A program made the translations under genes and the position numbers. A model generated the notes under the pieces. It did no database searches and was not told where the DNA came from. It saw only the letters and a program-made list of their open reading frames with translations. This document shows positions 35,118-39,717 of a stretch of DNA of 39,717 nt, piece by piece. Where the stretch lies: NCBI GenBank assembly GCA_002339125.1, contig DDJQ01000057.1, forward strand, positions 42,151-81,867, read 5' to 3'. Positions within the stretch are counted from its first letter, which is position 1. Every line of letters begins with the position of its first letter. This DNA comes from Alteromonadaceae bacterium UBA2620 (GTDB taxonomy: Bacteria; Pseudomonadota; Gammaproteobacteria; Enterobacterales; Alteromonadaceae).

Positions 35118-35147
35118 CATCCTAATTGGATCACAAAAATTGGGATG
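35118..35147. promoter_or_regulatory. Inverted repeat upstream of the bkd operon
   Basis: CATCCTAATT (35118-35127) and AATTGGGATG (35138-35147) match at nine of ten positions with a 10-base spacer that includes GATCACA. It lies about 105 bases from bkdA1 and 190 from the peptidase, overlapping the likely bkd promoter. The 20-base centre spacing of the arms fits a dimer binding two turns of DNA, suggesting a repressor site. Confidence 0.45.
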
Positions 35148-35336
35148 ATTATTTTAAACAGGAAAAATACGCCGCAATTCAGGCTGAGTTCAGACGAACT
35201 ATTTAGGATAAAACGGTCCAAATTACTTACATTGCACGTACATATGATAACGAGCATTACATATCCCGCGCGGCTGTGTTAAAAAAACAATCCCTACAGA
35301 ACAAGGACATCGTTCTTTTCACTATGGAGTATTAAT

Positions 35337-38300
35337 GTGAAACAATTATCATTGATCACACGTGCTGTTAGTGTCATTTTGCTGGCTAATGCCTCGCTTG
35401 CAGCCGCTCAGCAGATTTCGCCGACATCGGTCAATAAGCCCATCCATCGCCTCAACCCCACAACAAACTCAATAAAAAACCAGGTTGATGGTACCCAGAC
35501 CTATATTATCCAGTTGCATGAGCCTTCAGTTGCGCAATATAACGGCGGCATTAAAGGTTTTGCGGCAACCAATCCGAAAACCCGTTTACAAACATCACGT
35601 GTAGCCAATGCTAACCGCGGGAAACTGGATGCATCAGCCAGTCACGTCACTGCTTATCGTGACTATTTGCAACAGCGCCAACAAACCGTGCTGGGTAAGA
35701 TTGCGCAAATTACCGGTCAGGCCAGCGCCACACGACAGTTGCAGTTTGCCATTAACGGTATGGTTCTGCAGCTAACACCAGCGCAGGCAGAAAAGGTCAA
35801 AGCTCTCAGCGGAGTTAAATCGGTAGAGGCCGACCGCAAGCTAAAACTCAGCTCCGATACCAGTCCGGAACTTACCGGCGCAACCGGAGTGTGGGCCGGT
35901 GCTACTTTGGCTGGCACCAGTGCACTGGGCGAAGGCACGGTGGTAGCTATATTTGATACCGGCATTAATACTGATCATCCTTCGTTTGCCGCCACCGGCG
36001 GTGATGGTTACACCCATACTAACCCGCTTGGCAGTGGCAACTACCTGGGCGACTGTGCGGGCAGTTATCCGTCTTTATGTAACGATAAACTCATCGGCGT
36101 TTACAGTTATCCGTTAATTACCAATCAGTACGCCGATACCGACGTCTTCCCGCCGGGATTACCCCGCAATGGTGAGGATTATAATGGTCACGGCTCCCAC
36201 GTGGCTGGTACCGCAGCAGGTAATATATTATATGACGTACCCTCTGTAGGACTGGCGTACGATCTGGAAGAAAGCGACGGTTATGCCGGTGAATTCACTT
36301 TTGATCAAATCAGCGGTATTGCCCCCCACGCTAATATCATTTCCTTCCAGGTATGTTTACCCGGCGAAAACGACGATGAATACAACGGCTGTTACGCTAA
36401 CCTGGCAGTAACGGCAATTGATGATGCTATTGCCAGCGGTGTGGTAGATGCGATCAACTATTCTATATCCGGCGGTGATGAGGTTTGGGGCAATACACTC
36501 AGTGGAGCCTGGTTATCGGCGAATAATGCCGGTATTTTTGTCGCGCATTCTGCGGGTAATGACGGCCCGGATGCATCAACCAGCGATAAACTATCCCCCT
36601 GGCTTACCCCGGTTGCCGCCACCACTCATGGCAGAACCCTGGATCTATCTAAATCCATTGGCAGTTTTACCGGTGGTTCCGGTGCACCCGCAACCATCAG
36701 CGGGCAAAGTAATACCGGTGCTATCACGGCAGATATTGTGTATGCCGGCGACTACCCTAACGCCAACGATCCAAACGGCGATCCCGCTCAGTGTCTTGAG
36801 CCTTATCCGGCAGGCACATTTAATGGCGAGATTGTGGTCTGTGACCGTGGTGATATTGCCCGTATACAAAAAGCCATTAATGTAGCACAAGGCGGCGCTG
36901 GGGGTTATGTGCTGGCTAACGTAGAAGGCGGCGCAGAAAATCTGGTGCCCGACGAATACGTTATTCCCGGGATCCACATTGCCGCAAGCGATGGTGACAG
37001 CTTAAAAACCTGGCTTGCCTCCGGCAATAATCACCGTGCCACCATTACTGCCACAGCAGGCATCCGCTCGGTAGACAGCAGCCTTGCCGATAAGGTCGCA
37101 AGCTTCTCCTCACGCGGGCCTAACACTCAGTTCAGCACGCTGTTGCCGATGATAAGCGCACCGGGCGCAGATATTTACGCGGCCTATTCTGATGAACATT
37201 ACGGCCATGAAACTACCGGCCCTGCCCCGGCAGACTATGCTTATCTGGACGGAACGTCCATGGCGTCGCCCCATGTGGCCGGTGCGGCATTGCTGCTGCG
37301 CGAATTGCACCCGGATTGGAGTGCGGATGCTATTCGCTCGGCGCTGATGATGACAGCTGAAACCGATATTGGCTTAAACGGCAGTACCGCCCAGGCTAAC
37401 TGGCTGGATATGGGAGCCGGTCGTATTCAGATAGACGCGGCTGCCAATGCCGGGTTAATTATGGAAGAAACTCAGGCTAATTATGAGGCCGCGGATCCGA
37501 ACAGCGGCGGTGAGCCTAAGACGCTCAATATTCCGGCCCTGGTTGATAATAACTGCCTGATCGAATGTACCTGGCAGCGCACATTTACCGCAACCCGTAA
37601 TGGCACCTGGACATTCGGTCTGGATGATATGGACAGCGGTCTGGCCCTTGAAGCTCAGCCGGCCAGTATGACGTTATCCGCAGGGCAATCGCAAACCGTA
37701 ACCTTTACGCTAAGTACCTGGAACGTGGCTGACAACGACTGGGTATATGGTGATGTGCTCATTAATGGTAATGATAATAACCCTCAACATATGCCTGTCG
37801 CAGTGGTTGCTTCGAACGGCAACTTTCCGGACTTTGTAGAGCGTACCAGTCATCGGGATGCAGATTCTGCGGTCCTTGAAGACCTGTTGGCTATTGAGAT
37901 TACCGATTTCACTTACGAGGTAACGGGCCTGACCATGGGCACCAAGGTGTCGGGCAATGTTGCCCAGGACAGCGATCCCAGCGACTTTTACGATAATCTG
38001 AATGACGGTGTGTATACCCTGGATGTAGTGGTTGAAGAAGGTACACCGCGGTTTGTGGCACAAACCACCGAATCAAGTGCACCAGATTTGGACTTGTATA
38101 TTGCCTATGACAACGACAGCGACGGCGTTTTTGACGAGGATGAGCTCCTCGCCCTTAGCGCCGGTTACAGCTGGAATGAATATATCAGTATCGAGTCACC
38201 ACCAGCCGGCACCTACCGGATATATGTCCACAACTTTACCGGCAGTGCCCTGCAGCAAGACAGCTTTACCCTCGACTACGCCCTAGTCGGTAGTAGCAGC

Positions 38301-39717
38301 GACGGTTCTCTGAGTATCGATGCTCCAGCATCCGTAGCCTTACGCGAGTCTTTCGACATGCGTTTATTATGGTCGCTGGACAGCAGCATTCCCGGCGATC
38401 GGTTTTACGCCAGTGTTGCCCTGGGTAGTAGTGCACAAACGCCGGATAATCTGGGGATTATTCCGGTAGATATTATCCGTGGTGAAAACGATGTGCAGCT
38501 GGCGGTAGATGGCAGCGATCGCGTGTCGCCGGGCGATACGGTAGATTACACGGTAAAAGTACTGGCCAACACGAGTACCGAAGATCGTAACTACGAAATT
38601 GACGTAACCATTCCGGAAGGTACCAGCGTAGTTGCTGGCAGCGTTACAGATGGTGGCGCCGTGAACGGTGATACTATCAGCTGGTCGATTACCCAGAACG
38701 TCACAGCGGGTGTATCAGGCTATTCGGTTACCACACCCGAAACAGACGGTCAGTGCCTGGTTGATACCAACAGTAATGATGGCTACATCGACTTGTCAGC
38801 ACTGGGTTATCAGCCTGTACAAGGCAGCGGTAGTGAACTACTCGCCGCCTTCCCGGTTGCGGTTAACGTATTAGGCGAACAATGGAATGGCATTGCGGTG
38901 TCTTCCAAAGGTTTTATTACGCCAGCATCCGCTGCCGTAAATGCCTTCCCTGCTATCAACCGTATGCTGGCCGATGAGTCTTACAGCGGTGCCGTATTAG
39001 CGCCGCTATGGCGAGACTGGTCTTTCAGTGATGACGCGGGCTCAGGGATCACTGTAGCGACCTTTGATAACGGCGCAATAACGGTTGTTGAATGGACAGG
39101 TTTACAATCTGGCGGTCATAGCGCCGATATGCAGGTTATCCTGAAACACCATGCCGGCCCCGGCGAACCCAGTGTGATTTATGCCTACCGGAATGTCCGC
39201 AGTGGCACGGAGTCATTAGCCGGTACTGTGGGATGGCAGGATCAGAACGGTAAACTTGGCACTACCCTGGCCTTTAACTCTGCCAATATCAATAACCCAG
39301 GTGGTGAAGTGGAATCGCTTATTCAGTCAGGAACAGTGTTATGTCTGACGCCACAAGGGTCTACCACTGCTACCGGACCAGCAGATCTTGATTTCAGTCT
39401 GCAGGTAGACGCTAACGCCGAGCTGACTGGCTCGCTGGCAGTGACAGTTGCTTCACAAGTACCTAATATTGCGGGGACTCAGGAAGAAATTGGCGAAGTG
39501 AATACCGAAGTGCAAATGCACGCCGCACCAGAACTGCTGATCGACGGCAGTGAGCAAGCGAGCATTAGCCTGACAGAATTACAGGCCTCAGTACTGCCAA
39601 TCTCGGTTACCGATGCCAACGGCGACAATGTGAGCCTGAGTGTAGAGCAATTAAGCGGCCCTGTAGCCACAATTAACGTGGCGGGTGAAGGGGTAACGGT
39701 AACCCCCGCTTCAGTCG
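35337..39717 (+). CDS. Secreted multidomain S8 (subtilisin-like) peptidase, 3' end missing
   Basis: Partial: open to the right edge, at least 1460 residues. The start is GTG at 35337 after GGAG; the ATG two bases earlier is followed at once by a stop. Residues 1-24 are a signal peptide. An I9-type inhibitor propeptide (about 52-170) is followed by the catalytic domain with Asp207 (IFDTG), His285 (HGSHVAGT), oxyanion Asn408 (SAGND) and Ser641 (GTSMASPHVAG). A PA domain is inserted at about 480-570. After residue about 715 come beta-sandwich modules: a PPC-like domain near 900-970 containing an acidic DNDSDGVFDEDE loop that looks calcium-binding, a DUF11-like repeat near 1060-1110, and a nidogen-like module near 1140-1335. 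All catalytic residues are intact, so it should be an active exported protease. It is the only plus-strand protein gene. Confidence 0.93.
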   Translation, partial: MKQLSLITRAVSVILLANASLAAAQQISPTSVNKPIHRLNPTTNSIKNQVDGTQTYIIQLHEPSVAQYNGGIKGFAATNPKTRLQTSRVANANRGKLDASASHVTAYRDYLQQRQQTVLGKIAQITGQASATRQLQFAINGMVLQLTPAQAEKVKALSGVKSVEADRKLKLSSDTSPELTGATGVWAGATLAGTSALGEGTVVAIFDTGINTDHPSFAATGGDGYTHTNPLGSGNYLGDCAGSYPSLCNDKLIGVYSYPLITNQYADTDVFPPGLPRNGEDYNGHGSHVAGTAAGNILYDVPSVGLAYDLEESDGYAGEFTFDQISGIAPHANIISFQVCLPGENDDEYNGCYANLAVTAIDDAIASGVVDAINYSISGGDEVWGNTLSGAWLSANNAGIFVAHSAGNDGPDASTSDKLSPWLTPVAATTHGRTLDLSKSIGSFTGGSGAPATISGQSNTGAITADIVYAGDYPNANDPNGDPAQCLEPYPAGTFNGEIVVCDRGDIARIQKAINVAQGGAGGYVLANVEGGAENLVPDEYVIPGIHIAASDGDSLKTWLASGNNHRATITATAGIRSVDSSLADKVASFSSRGPNTQFSTLLPMISAPGADIYAAYSDEHYGHETTGPAPADYAYLDGTSMASPHVAGAALLLRELHPDWSADAIRSALMMTAETDIGLNGSTAQANWLDMGAGRIQIDAAANAGLIMEETQANYEAADPNSGGEPKTLNIPALVDNNCLIECTWQRTFTATRNGTWTFGLDDMDSGLALEAQPASMTLSAGQSQTVTFTLSTWNVADNDWVYGDVLINGNDNNPQHMPVAVVASNGNFPDFVERTSHRDADSAVLEDLLAIEITDFTYEVTGLTMGTKVSGNVAQDSDPSDFYDNLNDGVYTLDVVVEEGTPRFVAQTTESSAPDLDLYIAYDNDSDGVFDEDELLALSAGYSWNEYISIESPPAGTYRIYVHNFTGSALQQDSFTLDYALVGSSSDGSLSIDAPASVALRESFDMRLLWSLDSSIPGDRFYASVALGSSAQTPDNLGIIPVDIIRGENDVQLAVDGSDRVSPGDTVDYTVKVLANTSTEDRNYEIDVTIPEGTSVVAGSVTDGGAVNGDTISWSITQNVTAGVSGYSVTTPETDGQCLVDTNSNDGYIDLSALGYQPVQGSGSELLAAFPVAVNVLGEQWNGIAVSSKGFITPASAAVNAFPAINRMLADESYSGAVLAPLWRDWSFSDDAGSGITVATFDNGAITVVEWTGLQSGGHSADMQVILKHHAGPGEPSVIYAYRNVRSGTESLAGTVGWQDQNGKLGTTLAFNSANINNPGGEVESLIQSGTVLCLTPQGSTTATGPADLDFSLQVDANAELTGSLAVTVASQVPNIAGTQEEIGEVNTEVQMHAAPELLIDGSEQASISLTELQASVLPISVTDANGDNVSLSVEQLSGPVATINVAGEGVTVTPASV

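Larger units (their letters stand above)
35016..35336. other. Divergent regulatory region between bkdA1 and S8 peptidase
   Basis: No reading frame is credible in this A/T-rich gap. It must hold promoters for the bkd operon on the minus strand and the peptidase on the plus strand. Dyads seen are GTGTACAC (35044-35051), GGCAGGA-GCG-TCCTGCC (35066-35082) and the larger repeat at 35118-35147. On the minus strand TTGTGA with TTTAAT 18 bases on could be the bkd -35 and -10, which would place the larger repeat across the promoter. TTTACGTT on the plus strand (from about 35098) resembles half of the motif I recall for the branched-chain regulator LiuR, but the other half is missing. Confidence 0.5.

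Overview
The window is a gene-dense stretch of chromosome from a marine-type gammaproteobacterium, most likely a member of the Alteromonadaceae (Alteromonas or a close relative). This placement is inference. It rests on the rlmL-pyrD, msrC-proQ-prc and bkd gene sets, on the protein sequences as I recognise them, and on a large secreted S8 peptidase. I see no insertion sequence, integrase, CRISPR array, tRNA or rRNA, and no island of foreign composition. Every gene except the last reads on the minus strand.

Layout, left to right. (1) 1-7016: the 5' half of rlmL, then pyrD, then a 1611-residue NAD-dependent glutamate dehydrogenase. (2) 7197-14104: four envelope genes transcribed in the order DUF1302 barrel, DUF1329, YCF48-like propeller, MMPL/RND transporter. 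They look like the parts of one inner-to-outer-membrane transport route and are the most interesting poorly characterised system here. (3) 14304-19959: an operon of sodium:amino-acid symporter, NhaC antiporter, PepN and DUF2835. (4) 20084-23551: msrC, a very acidic small protein, proQ and prc, tightly packed. (5) 23640-26964: a SIMPL protein, a fused SpmA/SpmB-like membrane protein, and a class V aminotransferase. (6) 26965-27508: a 544-base gap holding a candidate plus-strand small RNA of about 105 nt with its own terminator. (7) 27509-31123: tesB, an atypical Hanks-type kinase and rlmJ, with kinase and rlmJ overlapping by ATGA. (8) 31242-35015: bkdA1-bkdA2-bkdB, the E1 alpha, E1 beta and E2 subunits of branched-chain 2-oxoacid dehydrogenase. 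(9) 35016-35336: a divergent regulatory gap with several dyads. (10) 35337 to the right edge: the start of a secreted multidomain subtilisin-like peptidase of at least 1460 residues.

Together the genes suit a heterotroph living on protein. A secreted peptidase, an aminopeptidase, a sodium-coupled amino-acid importer with a sodium antiporter, glutamate dehydrogenase, an aminotransferase and the branched-chain 2-oxoacid dehydrogenase form a plausible protein-to-acyl-CoA route. That linkage is inference from content, not shown co-regulation. Three genes (tesB, rlmJ, msrC) appear to use TTG starts and the S8 peptidase uses GTG. For pepN, nhaC, proQ, pyrD and the SIMPL gene I chose internal ATG starts over longer frames, for reasons given in each entry.
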